From NCBI GenBank assembly GCA_036495715.1, contig DASXML010000040.1:1-64000 (forward strand): a DNA stretch of 64,000 bases. The letters run 5' to 3'. The position numbers were made by a program, and so were the translations under genes. Positions 24,409 through 33,100 of the stretch are shown piece by piece. A model generated the notes under the pieces. That model was not told the origin of the DNA. It did no database searches and saw only the letters and a list, made by a program, of their open reading frames with translations. Origin of the DNA: Scandinavium sp036495715. GTDB lineage: Bacteria > Pseudomonadota > Gammaproteobacteria > Enterobacterales > Enterobacteriaceae. Numbering within the stretch: the stretch's first letter is position 1; every line of letters begins with the position of its first letter.

Positions 24409-25455
24409 TTATTCCGGGTTGTCGAGCGTGTACTCTTTGAACCTGATGACCTCGACGCCGAGCCAGTCGTTGACCTCTCTGAACCTGTCCTGGAGTGGTG
24501 ACAGCTCGTTACGCACAAACACCTTTGCCACCTTCTCAACGTCACCGAGCGAACCGATATTCTCAGGTTTGCCGCCCATGAGCTGAAACGGTACGCGGTG
24601 CGCATCCATCAGGTCAGCGGCGCTGACTTTCTTTATGTTGAAAAAGTCGTCTTTCGTGGCGACCTCACTCAATGGCACGATTTTAATACCGTCCGTTTTT
24701 CCGCCGGGAGCGTAGAAAAACAGATTCTTAAAGTTACCCAATCCTTTTGAGCTGCGCATTGCGTCGCGTAATGCCTCGACGTCGGTCGCACTCTGCGCTG
24801 CGTCGGTCACGTACATGATGTACCCCGCGTGCGCGCCGTTCTGGTAATACTTTCGACGAAACAATGTGGCCGACTCATTCAGCCAGGCGGAATTGAGTGC
24901 GCTCAGGTATTCCGGCAGACCGTAAATCTCCTGATTAATGTCAGGCTCCAGCAGGTGAAACACGCTGTCAGGCGCAAACTCATGCGGTGTAGTGAAGTTT
25001 TCCACAAACCAAAAAATCGAATCATCGACCCCGCGTCGGGTGTATTTTGCCGGTGAGGTCAGCAGTTTGAGTAACTGACCGGTAACGCTTTTGCGCTGCT
25101 CAAGAAAGGCGTTACCGAAAACCAGATAGTCGAGCGCGAAGCGGCTGAAATCTTGTCGTGAGAGAAGCGGGTGCGGAATGTAGGTGCTGGCGAGTACGTT
25201 GCGTTTGACGTAAATCGGCGAGCTGTGATGCACGGCAGAGCGCAGGCTCTTTGCCAGACCGGAGAAGTTGACCGGTGGCTCGTACCATTTACCGTTACTG
25301 AAACACTCGACGTAATCCAGAATGTCGCGTTTATCGAGCACCGGCACCGGCTCACCAAAGGTGAACGCTGTCGTTTTTGGCGGTGCGCTGGCGGTCAGTT
25401 GCTGTGGCTGGCTGGCTTTCAGCGCAGCGGCTTTACGGGATTTTTGCTTACCCAT
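24409..25455 (-). CDS. Q: Portal protein gpQ
   Basis: A 348-residue P2-family portal protein that forms the dodecameric DNA entry vertex of the head. Family landmarks include FTFGEPVPVLDKRDILDYVE at residues about 31-50 and MDAHRVPFQLMGGKPENIGSLGD near 295. Length is close to P2 gpQ (344). ATG overlaps the P stop (TAATG), so P and Q are coupled. Confidence 0.95.
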   Translation of the reverse strand: MGKQKSRKAAALKASQPQQLTASAPPKTTAFTFGEPVPVLDKRDILDYVECFSNGKWYEPPVNFSGLAKSLRSAVHHSSPIYVKRNVLASTYIPHPLLSRQDFSRFALDYLVFGNAFLEQRKSVTGQLLKLLTSPAKYTRRGVDDSIFWFVENFTTPHEFAPDSVFHLLEPDINQEIYGLPEYLSALNSAWLNESATLFRRKYYQNGAHAGYIMYVTDAAQSATDVEALRDAMRSSKGLGNFKNLFFYAPGGKTDGIKIVPLSEVATKDDFFNIKKVSAADLMDAHRVPFQLMGGKPENIGSLGDVEKVAKVFVRNELSPLQDRFREVNDWLGVEVIRFKEYTLDNPE

Positions 25456-27224
25456 TAGTTGAACTCCAGAATAGATTTAGGTTGCATGCCGCTACCGGCT
25501 GAAAGTGGTTCGTTTAACAGGGCGTGCATGGTCGCCCATGCGATATCGGCGTGACTGGCTTCCTCGGTGCGGCTGGCCTCATAGGTCGCGCTGCGCCCGC
25601 TGCTGGTCATGGTTTTGCGAATCGACATAAACGACTGCGTGACGTCCGTCGCCCCGGCGTCGTATTCCAGACAACCGCGCCGAATGGTGTCTTTTGCCTT
25701 GAGTACCATCGCGGTTTTCATTTCGGGCGTGTAGCGGATGCCGCGTGCCGCCGGGAAGAATGATTTCACCAGTTGAAACACGCCGAGGCCGAGGCCTGTC
25801 GCGTCAATGCCGATGTATTCGACGTTATATTTTTCAGTCAGCTTGCGGATGCCCTCAGCCTGAGCGGCAAAGTCCATGCCTTTCCACTGGTGACGCTCCA
25901 GCATGCGGAATTTGCCACCCGACACCACCGGCGGCGCGAGCACCACGCACCCGGCACTGTCGCCGGTATGTGACGGGTCGTAACCAATCCAGACCGGGCG
26001 CGAGTCGAACGGATAATCGGCAAACGGCGCATAGTCCTCCCATTCTTCCAGCGAATCGACCATGCAGCGTTGCAGCTCCTCGAACGGGAACACCGACGCT
26101 TTATCGTCGACGAACTCGCACATAAACAAGTTCTTAAAATCGTCATTGCTGTTTTCGCGTTTGAGCTGGTCGAGGTCGAACAGGGTGCAGCCACCGGCGA
26201 GTGCGTCCTCGATAGTGACAATCTGCCGCCACTGACCATCGCCGCAAACCAGCCCACCGGCGAGCGCGGTGTGACTTGTGTCGATTTCGATACGGTCGGC
26301 GGCACTGGCGCGACCCTTGTTGAACAGCTCGCCAGACCAGAACGGGTAAGCACCGTGTGCCAGTGTCGACGGTGTTGAGAAGTAGGTCGAGCGCAGATGG
26401 CTTTGCGAGGCCATGCCCGAGGCGACTTTGCGCAACTTCTGAAAGTTCGGGATCCAGAAAATTTCATCGACATACAGGTCGCCGTTATGGCTCTGCGCGG
26501 TGTTGGAGTTGGTGCCGAGAAAAATCAGTTTTGCGCCGTTGTTACCGATGACAATCGGGTCGCCGGTCAGGTCGACGTCGACCAGTCGCGCAAACTGGAT
26601 GATGTATTCGCGGAACACATACGCCTGCGTTTTACTGGCTGACAGGAATATCTGATTGTGGCCGGTCTTGAGGGCGCGCAGCAGTGCCTCGCGGGAGAAA
26701 TAGAACGTCGCGCCAATCTGGCGTGATTTAAGAATGTCGCGGATGCGGTGTGTGAGTCCGGCGTGGTACCACTGCAACTGATAATCAAACGACTGGTCGA
26801 AAAATAATTCCTCCAGTTTCTCGATGGCCTCGTCGCTGAAATAGTTCTTTTTCGGCTGCTTGCGCTCGCCTTTGTTGCGGTTGGCGACGTTGGGATTCAG
26901 GTCTGCTTCGTTGCCTGTCTGGCTGTAGCGGTTAACGCGCGCCAGCCGCTCTATCTGTCGCCCGAGCAGGTCAATCTCTTTGAAGTCGCTGCCTGACTTT
27001 TGCGGTTTGGCGATGAGCTGAATGAGTCGCGCCTCTAAGCTGCTTTCGACGCGGGAAATCGGTGCAATGCCGTCCCAGCCGTCGCGCTGCTTCCAGCTCT
27101 GAACCGTCGGACGTTTGACCTGCAGCATGTCGGCAATCTGTGGCACGGAAAAGCCCTGCCAGTAAAGCAGTGACGCCTGTCGTCGCGGGTCATGCATGAG
27201 CGTTGTATCGGTGGAAATGGTCAT
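25455..27224 (-). CDS. P: Terminase large (ATPase) subunit gpP
   Basis: A 589-residue packaging motor. The N-terminus holds a helix-turn-helix (VPQIADMLQVKRPTVQSWKQ). The ATPase core has a Walker A-like segment SRQIGATF near 170 and Walker B DLYVDEIFW near 245. The C-terminal nuclease fold contains GYDPSHTGDSAG and YIGIDATGLG. Length equals P2 gpP (590). It is transcribed divergently from O. Confidence 0.95.
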   Translation of the reverse strand: MTISTDTTLMHDPRRQASLLYWQGFSVPQIADMLQVKRPTVQSWKQRDGWDGIAPISRVESSLEARLIQLIAKPQKSGSDFKEIDLLGRQIERLARVNRYSQTGNEADLNPNVANRNKGERKQPKKNYFSDEAIEKLEELFFDQSFDYQLQWYHAGLTHRIRDILKSRQIGATFYFSREALLRALKTGHNQIFLSASKTQAYVFREYIIQFARLVDVDLTGDPIVIGNNGAKLIFLGTNSNTAQSHNGDLYVDEIFWIPNFQKLRKVASGMASQSHLRSTYFSTPSTLAHGAYPFWSGELFNKGRASAADRIEIDTSHTALAGGLVCGDGQWRQIVTIEDALAGGCTLFDLDQLKRENSNDDFKNLFMCEFVDDKASVFPFEELQRCMVDSLEEWEDYAPFADYPFDSRPVWIGYDPSHTGDSAGCVVLAPPVVSGGKFRMLERHQWKGMDFAAQAEGIRKLTEKYNVEYIGIDATGLGLGVFQLVKSFFPAARGIRYTPEMKTAMVLKAKDTIRRGCLEYDAGATDVTQSFMSIRKTMTSSGRSATYEASRTEEASHADIAWATMHALLNEPLSAGSGMQPKSILEFN

Positions 27225-27389
27225 TGATGCCTCGCCGTAGTGGATTCAGGGCAAGGCTACTTAATGGCCGTCAGTGATTCGCTAAGGTGCTGTTGTGTGG
27301 GCGGTTGTCCAGTCGTCATTGGTGGTCTGGTGTGGCCTGAGTCTGGAAACTGGCGGTGACCAGTAACCCCAACATCAGGACTCCTGACA

Positions 27390-28244
27390 ATGGCAAAAAA
27401 AGTCTCAAAGTTTTTCCGCATCGGCGTCGAGGGTGACACCTGCGACGGTCGCATCATCAGCGGCACCGATATTCAGGAAATGGCAACGTCGTTTGACCCG
27501 CGCGTCTACGGTTGCCGCATCAACCTCGAACACCTGCGCGGCATTCTGCCTGACGGTGTATTCAAGCGTTATGGCGATGTGTCCGAACTGAAAGCCGAGC
27601 TGATTGACGATGATTCTGCGCTCAATGGCAAATGGGCATTGTTCGCCAAAATCACCCCGACTGATGACCTTATCGCGATGAATAAAGATTCGCAGAAGGT
27701 CTACACCTCAATGGAAATCCAGCCGAATTTTGCCAACAGCGGTAAATGCTACCTTGTCGGCCTCGCGGTTACCGATGACCCGGCGAGCCTCGGCACCGAA
27801 TACCTCGAATTCTGCCGCAATGCGAAGCACAACCCGCTCAAACGCTTCAAAGCCAGCCCTGAGAACGTATTTTCTGCCGCCACGCTGGCAGAGCTGGAAT
27901 TTGAAGACATTCCCGACACCGTGCTCAACAGCCTTGCTGACAAGGTAAAAGCCATTTTCAGCCGCAAGCAGGTCAGCGACGACGCACGCCTGAGCGATGT
28001 GCATGAAGCTGTGACCACCGTCAGCGAACATGTGCAGGCCAACCTCACTGCGCAGGATAAGCGCCTGTCTGATATGGAAAGCGCTTTCGACACCCTCAAG
28101 CAGGATTTGACCGGCAAGGTTACTGAAACCAGCCAGGCATTCACCACCCTGAAAACCAGTCTCGAACAGCAGGAAAATTTCACGCAATCGCGCCGACCAG
28201 TCGCCAGTGGTGGCGGTGGTGATGAGCTGCTGACTAACTGCTGA
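27390..28244 (+). CDS. O: Capsid scaffold and maturation protease gpO
   Basis: A 284-residue protein that scaffolds procapsid assembly and then cleaves N, itself and L. The proposed P2 serine-protease triad is present at the same numbers: Asp19, His48 and Ser107. The C-terminal part (about 190-270) is helical, as required for scaffolding. It starts the O-N-M-L head operon. Confidence 0.95.
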   Translation: MAKKVSKFFRIGVEGDTCDGRIISGTDIQEMATSFDPRVYGCRINLEHLRGILPDGVFKRYGDVSELKAELIDDDSALNGKWALFAKITPTDDLIAMNKDSQKVYTSMEIQPNFANSGKCYLVGLAVTDDPASLGTEYLEFCRNAKHNPLKRFKASPENVFSAATLAELEFEDIPDTVLNSLADKVKAIFSRKQVSDDARLSDVHEAVTTVSEHVQANLTAQDKRLSDMESAFDTLKQDLTGKVTETSQAFTTLKTSLEQQENFTQSRRPVASGGGGDELLTNC

Positions 28245-28320
28245 CAGACCGCAGACCCGAAATCGGGCGGTAACCCCGCCCGACGCTGTGAACAACCGAT
28301 TCATTCAAACAGGAAAGACT

Positions 28321-29394
28321 ATGCGTCAGGAAACCCGTTTTAAATTCAATGCCTATCTGACTCAGATTGCCAAACTGAACGGCATCACCACCGACGATGT
28401 GGCAAAAAAATTCTCCGTCGAGCCGTCCGTCACGCAAACGCTGATGAACACCGTGCAGGCGTCCTCCGCATTTTTGCAGACGATTAACATGCTGCCGGTT
28501 GCAGAGATGAAGGGCGAAAAAATCGGCGTGGGTGTGACCGGCACCATCGCCAGCACGACTGACACCTCGGGCGACGACGAGCGTAAGACCGCTGATGTAA
28601 CTGCGCTTGAGTCCAGTAAATATGAGTGCGACCAGATTAACTTTGACTTCCATCTGACCTATAAACGCCTCGACCTGTGGGCGCGTTTTCAGGACTTCCA
28701 GCGTCGCATTCGCGATGCGATTGTCCAGCGTCAGGCGCTTGATTTCATCATGGCAGGTTTCAACGGTACCACCCGCGCCGCCACCTCTGACCGCAGCAAA
28801 AACCCGATGCTGCAGGATGTGGCCGTCGGCTGGCTGCAGAAGTACCGCAACGAAGCCTCGGCGCGCGTGATGAGCAAAATCACCGACGGTGACGGCAATG
28901 TTGTTTCTGCTGTGATCCGCGTCGGTAAAAATGGCGACTATGAGAACCTCGACGCGCTGGTGATGGACGGTACCAACAACCTGATTGACGAGATTTATCA
29001 GGATGACCCGAACCTCGTCGCTATCGTTGGCCGCAAGTTGCTAGCCGACAAATATTTCCCGCTGGTCAACAAACAGCAGGAAAACAGCGAATCACTCGCG
29101 GCAGATATCATCATCAGCCAGAAGCGAATCGGCAATCTGCCTGCCGTGCGTGTGCCGTACTTCCCGGCTGATGCAGTGCTGGTGACCACGCTGGAAAACC
29201 TTTCCATCTACTTCATGGATGAAAGCCACCGCCGCAGCATTGATGAGAACTCAAAGCGCGACCGCGTCGAAAACTACGAGTCGATGAACATCGACTATGT
29301 GGTCGAAGCGTATGCCGCCGGTTGTCTGCTGGAAAACATCACCCTGGGCGATTTCACCGCGCCAGAAGTCGAAGCACCGGCAGGCGGAGAGTAA
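28321..29394 (+). CDS. N: Major capsid protein gpN
   Basis: A 357-residue major head protein, exactly the P2 gpN length. The ATG at 28321 follows AGGAAAG; an open frame from 28288 lacks such a signal. The N-terminal segment (about 30 residues) is removed by gpO in P2. Confidence 0.96.
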   Translation: MRQETRFKFNAYLTQIAKLNGITTDDVAKKFSVEPSVTQTLMNTVQASSAFLQTINMLPVAEMKGEKIGVGVTGTIASTTDTSGDDERKTADVTALESSKYECDQINFDFHLTYKRLDLWARFQDFQRRIRDAIVQRQALDFIMAGFNGTTRAATSDRSKNPMLQDVAVGWLQKYRNEASARVMSKITDGDGNVVSAVIRVGKNGDYENLDALVMDGTNNLIDEIYQDDPNLVAIVGRKLLADKYFPLVNKQQENSESLAADIIISQKRIGNLPAVRVPYFPADAVLVTTLENLSIYFMDESHRRSIDENSKRDRVENYESMNIDYVVEAYAAGCLLENITLGDFTAPEVEAPAGGE

Positions 29395-29398
29395 ACCC

Positions 29399-30148
29399 AT
29401 GACGAGTCCCGCACAGCGTCACATGATGCGGGTCTCGGCCTCTGAAACCGCGCAGCGGGAAAAAGCCCCGCTGCGCAATGCAAATGCTTACGAGCAGATG
29501 CTGGTAAAGCTGGCCGAAGACCGCCGCACGTTAAGTAACATTCGCTCAAATGAACGTAAGGCCGAGAAAAAGCGCGAGCTGCTGCCGTTCTATGCGCCGT
29601 GGGTCGCCGGGGTGCTGGCTGACGGGCGCGGTGCGCAGGATGCCATTGTCATGACCGTCATGCTCTGGCGTCTCGATGCCGGTGACGTGGCTGGCGCGCT
29701 GGCGATTGCTCCTTATGCGCTGAAATATGGCCTCACCTCTGACCATCGTCGCACCACGCCTTACATGCTGGTCGAGGAGGTGGCGCTTGCCGCGCTGCGC
29801 CTGCGTGATGCCGGTGAGCCTGTCGACCTCGCATTGCTGCTGACCACTATCAACCTGACCGACGGTGCTGACGTTCCCGATATGGTGCGCGCCCGTCTGC
29901 ATAAGGTGACCGGTCTGACCCTGCGCGATGCCGGTCAGGATGCCGACGCACTGGCGCAGTTTCAGCGCGCAATGCAGCTCGACCGCAATGCCGGTGTGCG
30001 CAAAGAAATTGAGCGACTGGAACGGGCATTAAAGCCGAAACCGGCACCCGCGCCCCGCAAGCCGACTAAACCACGTGCGCGCAAACCTGCTACCAAACCG
30101 GCAGCAAAGCGCGGACGTCCGCCAAAGGCGGTCAAAACCGCCGGTTAA
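29399..30148 (+). CDS. M: Terminase small subunit gpM
   Basis: A 249-residue DNA-binding packaging subunit that cuts cos together with gpP. The ATG at 29399 gives MTSPAQRHMMRVSA, the usual start; the frame runs further upstream inside N. The C-terminus is a Lys/Pro/Ala-rich tail (about 205-249) suited to DNA contact. Length is close to P2 gpM (247). Confidence 0.94.
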   Translation: MTSPAQRHMMRVSASETAQREKAPLRNANAYEQMLVKLAEDRRTLSNIRSNERKAEKKRELLPFYAPWVAGVLADGRGAQDAIVMTVMLWRLDAGDVAGALAIAPYALKYGLTSDHRRTTPYMLVEEVALAALRLRDAGEPVDLALLLTTINLTDGADVPDMVRARLHKVTGLTLRDAGQDADALAQFQRAMQLDRNAGVRKEIERLERALKPKPAPAPRKPTKPRARKPATKPAAKRGRPPKAVKTAG

Positions 30149-30241
30149 CAGAACGCTCCCCGAGCCGGGCGGCACGCTGGTCAAAGCAGGCTTAGAGCCT
30201 TACGGCGACCGGCGTCCACCGCCCAACCTGATGAGGTTGTC

Positions 30242-30748
30242 ATGACGACAGTGATACTGAATAAGCCCGATGAATCGCAGGACGTACCGGGCGTGGTGAT
30301 ACCCGCACCGGAGACGGGCGACGCAGTGATTAAAAATACGTTCTTTTTCCCCGATGTGGATCCAAAGCGGGTGCGCGAACTGATGCGCCTTGAGCAGACG
30401 GTTTCCGATGCGCGCCTGCGCAATGCCATTAAAAGCGGCATGGCGGAAACCAATGCGGAACTTTACGACTACCGGCTGCGCCAGATAGCTGCAGGGTTTG
30501 AACAGCTTGCTGACGTGCCAACCGAGGCAATCGACGGCGAAAATCAGCGCATTTTCCACTATCTGAGTGCCGTGACGGCAATGGCGACCGCCAGCCTGTA
30601 TGAGCGCTATCGCGGCGTTGAGGCGACCGGCAAGGGTGACAAAAAAGCCGACAGCATCGAAACCACTATTGATGACCTGTGGCGGGATATGCGCTGGTCA
30701 GTCTCGCGTCTGCAGGATAAGCCGCGCTGTATCGTGGGTCAGCTCTGA
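30242..30748 (+). CDS. L: Head completion protein gpL
   Basis: A 168-residue protein (P2 gpL 169) that stabilises filled heads and prepares them for tail joining. Landmark NTFFFPDVDPKRVRELMRLE. It overlaps X by one base. Confidence 0.93.
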   Translation: MTTVILNKPDESQDVPGVVIPAPETGDAVIKNTFFFPDVDPKRVRELMRLEQTVSDARLRNAIKSGMAETNAELYDYRLRQIAAGFEQLADVPTEAIDGENQRIFHYLSAVTAMATASLYERYRGVEATGKGDKKADSIETTIDDLWRDMRWSVSRLQDKPRCIVGQL

Positions 30749-30951
30749 TGAAAGTCCGTGCGATGCAGGGCGACACCCTCGACGCGCTGTGTGTTCGCTA
30801 CTACGGGCGCACCGAGAGCGTGGTCGAGGCGGTGCTGCAGGCGAATCCAGGCCTGTCTGAATTGGGCGTCATTCTGCCGCACGGCACGGCGATTGACCTG
30901 CCCGACGTTGATACCTCACCCACGGCGGAGAGCCTGAACCTATGGGACTGA
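30748..30951 (+). CDS. X: Tail protein X, LysM-like
   Basis: A 67-residue protein identical in size to P2 gpX, with the LysM-like pattern DTLDALCVRYYGR...VEAVLQANPGL. It is needed for tail assembly. Start overlaps the L stop, and its end overlaps the possible holin start. Confidence 0.92.
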   Translation: MKVRAMQGDTLDALCVRYYGRTESVVEAVLQANPGLSELGVILPHGTAIDLPDVDTSPTAESLNLWD

Positions 30952-30953
30952 CG

Positions 30954-31163
30954 ATGGAAAAAATCAGCACTTTTGTAACTTACTGGCTCGCGGTCATGCT
31001 GGCGTTTTTTGGGGCGCAGACGCCTGAAAAGCTCGCGCTAGGCGTCGGCAGTCTGTGCGCCATTTTTACGGCAGTAGTGAATTTCTGGTACCGACGCAAA
31101 ACCTTTCGCTATCTGACCGATATGGGAATCGACAAAGGGGTGACCCGTGAGCTCAATCGTTAA
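30954..31163 (+). CDS. Phage holin (small, gpY position)
   Basis: A 69-residue membrane protein in the place of P2 holin Y but of a different, shorter family (HP1-type). Two hydrophobic segments, about 8-20 and 28-43, are followed by a basic tail. Two starts are possible: ATG 30942, which overlaps X, or ATG 30954 behind GGGACTGACG; dual starts are common in holins. It times release of the endolysin. Confidence 0.8.
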   Translation: MEKISTFVTYWLAVMLAFFGAQTPEKLALGVGSLCAIFTAVVNFWYRRKTFRYLTDMGIDKGVTRELNR

Positions 31164-31656
31164 ACGTTGCAGTGTGGCCGCAGTGCTGGCGCTGGCAGCG
31201 CTGATGCCTGACTTTCGTCTGCTACATACCTCGCCTGATGGTCTGGCACTGATTGCCGGCCTTGAGGGGTGCCTGTTGCGCCCCTACCAGTGCAGCGCGG
31301 GCGTGTGGACGTCAGGCATCGGCCACACTGCCGGGGTGACGCCGAAAGGCGATATTACCGAACGGCAGGCGGCGGCTAATCTGGTCGCCGACGTGCTGAA
31401 TACCGAGCGTCGCCTCGCGGTCTGCGCCCCGGTCACTATGCCGCAGCCGGTTTATGACGCGCTGGTCAGCTTCTCTTTTAATGTCGGTACCGGTGCAGCC
31501 TGTCGCTCGACACTGGTCTCGTTCCTCAATCGCCAGCAGTGGTGGCAGGCATGCGACCAGCTTACCCGATGGGTGTACGTCAACGGTGCGCGCAATACCG
31601 GCCTTGAAAACCGCCGCCAGCGTGAGCGTGCTTATTGTCTGCAGGGGGTGAAATGA
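31147..31656 (+). CDS. K: SAR endolysin (GH24 lysozyme), P1 Lyz type
   Basis: A 169-residue muramidase with an N-terminal signal-anchor-release helix (about residues 9-21). The active site E-(8)-C-(5)-T is Glu40, Cys49 and Thr55. Cys42 and Cys49 could form an inactivating disulfide, and Cys8 at the SAR border could displace it after release, the same arrangement as P1 Lyz (Glu42, Cys44, Cys51, Thr57). GTG start behind AAGGGG, overlapping the holin gene. Confidence 0.9.
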   Translation: MSSIVKRCSVAAVLALAALMPDFRLLHTSPDGLALIAGLEGCLLRPYQCSAGVWTSGIGHTAGVTPKGDITERQAAANLVADVLNTERRLAVCAPVTMPQPVYDALVSFSFNVGTGAACRSTLVSFLNRQQWWQACDQLTRWVYVNGARNTGLENRRQRERAYCLQGVK

Positions 31657-32078
31657 AGATGGTCGCGGTGTTGTGTGCGGTGCTGCTAATGCTGGCCGTT
31701 GCTGGCCTGCTGTGGTTGCGCCATGAGAACGGCAATCTGTCTCGATCCTTTGAGGCGGCAAATCGTGTTGCAGGCGAGCAGAAAACAACAATCGGCATGC
31801 TGAAAAATCAGCTCAGTGTTACCGACCAGCTCGCCCGACGTAATGAATCGGCGCAAGTGGCGCTGCGCGAACAGCTCGCAAAGGCCAGTGCAGAAGCCAG
31901 CCGCCGTGAACAGACGATAACGAGGTTACTCAATGAAAATGAAGCCTTTCGCCGCTGGTATAACGCTCCTTTGCCTGATGTTGTGCGTCGGCTGCACACC
32001 CGCCCCGCCTGCGCCAGCGCCGGTGATTGTGGTCAGCGGATGCCCGAGGGTGAGCCTTTGCCCGATGCCGGGAAGTGA
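31653..32078 (+). CDS. lysB: Inner-membrane spanin LysB (Rz-like)
   Basis: A 141-residue type II membrane protein, the P2 LysB length. One N-terminal membrane helix (about 4-22) and a long periplasmic coiled coil (about 30-110). With LysC it fuses inner and outer membranes at the last step of lysis. The ATG at 31653 follows AGGGGGTG and overlaps the K stop. Confidence 0.9.
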   Translation: MKMVAVLCAVLLMLAVAGLLWLRHENGNLSRSFEAANRVAGEQKTTIGMLKNQLSVTDQLARRNESAQVALREQLAKASAEASRREQTITRLLNENEAFRRWYNAPLPDVVRRLHTRPACASAGDCGQRMPEGEPLPDAGK

Positions 32079-32223
32079 CCCGAAAACCAATGGTGACCTG
32101 AGCGTGGATATACGCCGCCTTGAGGGGGCGCTGACTGCTTGCGCGCTGCAGGTTGAAACCGTCAAACACTGTCAGGATGAACTCGATGCAGAAGCACAAA
32201 AGCCTGCGCAAAGCGCTGATTAG
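31933..32223 (+). CDS. lysC: Outer-membrane spanin LysC (Rz1-like lipoprotein), embedded in lysB
   Basis: A 96-residue lipoprotein read in the +1 frame relative to lysB, overlapping it by 146 bp. The signal peptide ends in the lipobox LCVGC (Cys21), then a Pro-rich stretch TPAPPAPAPV typical of Rz1. A real example of overlapping genes rather than a shadow frame. Confidence 0.9.
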   Translation: MKMKPFAAGITLLCLMLCVGCTPAPPAPAPVIVVSGCPRVSLCPMPGSDPKTNGDLSVDIRRLEGALTACALQVETVKHCQDELDAEAQKPAQSAD

Positions 32224-32653
32224 CGCCGTACCTCAGCTAAAAACAAACCCCGATATGCTGCACCTTTTCGCAGATAACGGGCATATCGACTCCCGGCTCG
32301 CGGCGTCACTGTCATTTGAAAAAATCTACCTGCTCAATGTGGTGGTGACCGATTTTGTCGGCGACCTCGACCTGATTTTCGTGCCGGTGCAGGCGTGGCT
32401 GCGCGAGCATCAGCCAGATATCACCACCACCGACGACGGGCGCGAGAAGGGTTTCACCTGGCAGATTGACATCAATAACGATGATTCACTCGATATCAGT
32501 ATCAGCCTGAGACTCACCGAGCGCACGCTCGTCAAAGAGGTCGACGGCGCGCTGCATGTCAGCTATGCCCCGGAACCGCCTCCGCCAGTGCCGGTGACGC
32601 GCCCGGTTGAGCTTTACGTTAACGGCGAGCTGGTGAGTCAGTGGGATGAGTGA
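32186..32653 (+). CDS. R: Tail completion protein gpR
   Basis: A 155-residue protein, the P2 gpR length, taking ATG 32186 behind AGGA. It overlaps lysC by 38 bp and S by 8 bp. It is required for stable head-tail joining. Confidence 0.9.
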   Translation: MQKHKSLRKALISAVPQLKTNPDMLHLFADNGHIDSRLAASLSFEKIYLLNVVVTDFVGDLDLIFVPVQAWLREHQPDITTTDDGREKGFTWQIDINNDDSLDISISLRLTERTLVKEVDGALHVSYAPEPPPPVPVTRPVELYVNGELVSQWDE

Positions 32654-33095
32654 GTTAACCGCACTGCAGGAGCGCCTCGCCGGTCTGATTGCCAGCCTGT
32701 CACCGGCGGCGCGTCGGCAAATGGCAGCAGACATTGCAAAAAAGCTGCGTACCAGTCAGCAAAAGCGCATTAAGCGCCAGCAGGCACCGGATGGCAAGCC
32801 GTATGCCGCCCGAAAGCGTCAGCCTGTGCGAAGCAAGAAGGGCCGCATTAAGCGCGAAATGTTCGCCAAACTGCGCACCAATCGCTTTATGAAAGCCAAA
32901 GGCGGCGACAGTGCGGCGGTGGTGGAATTTACCGGCAAGGTGCAGCGCATGACGCGGGTGCATCAGTTCGGCCTTAAAGACCGACCAAACCGCAACAGCC
33001 GGGATGTGCAGTACGAGGCGCGTCAGTTGCTCGGTTTCACACGTGACGATGAGCAGATGGTTGAACAGTTAATTATTTGCTGGTTGAGTGAATAA
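32646..33095 (+). CDS. S: Tail completion protein gpS
   Basis: A 149-residue basic protein of the Phage_tail_S family (P2 gpS 150), acting at the tail terminator with R. Landmark SPAARRQMAADIAKKLRTSQ. The next gene on this strand (V) is displaced by 1.5 kb of inserted cargo. Confidence 0.92.
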   Translation: MSELTALQERLAGLIASLSPAARRQMAADIAKKLRTSQQKRIKRQQAPDGKPYAARKRQPVRSKKGRIKREMFAKLRTNRFMKAKGGDSAAVVEFTGKVQRMTRVHQFGLKDRPNRNSRDVQYEARQLLGFTRDDEQMVEQLIICWLSE

Positions 33096-33100
33096 TCACA

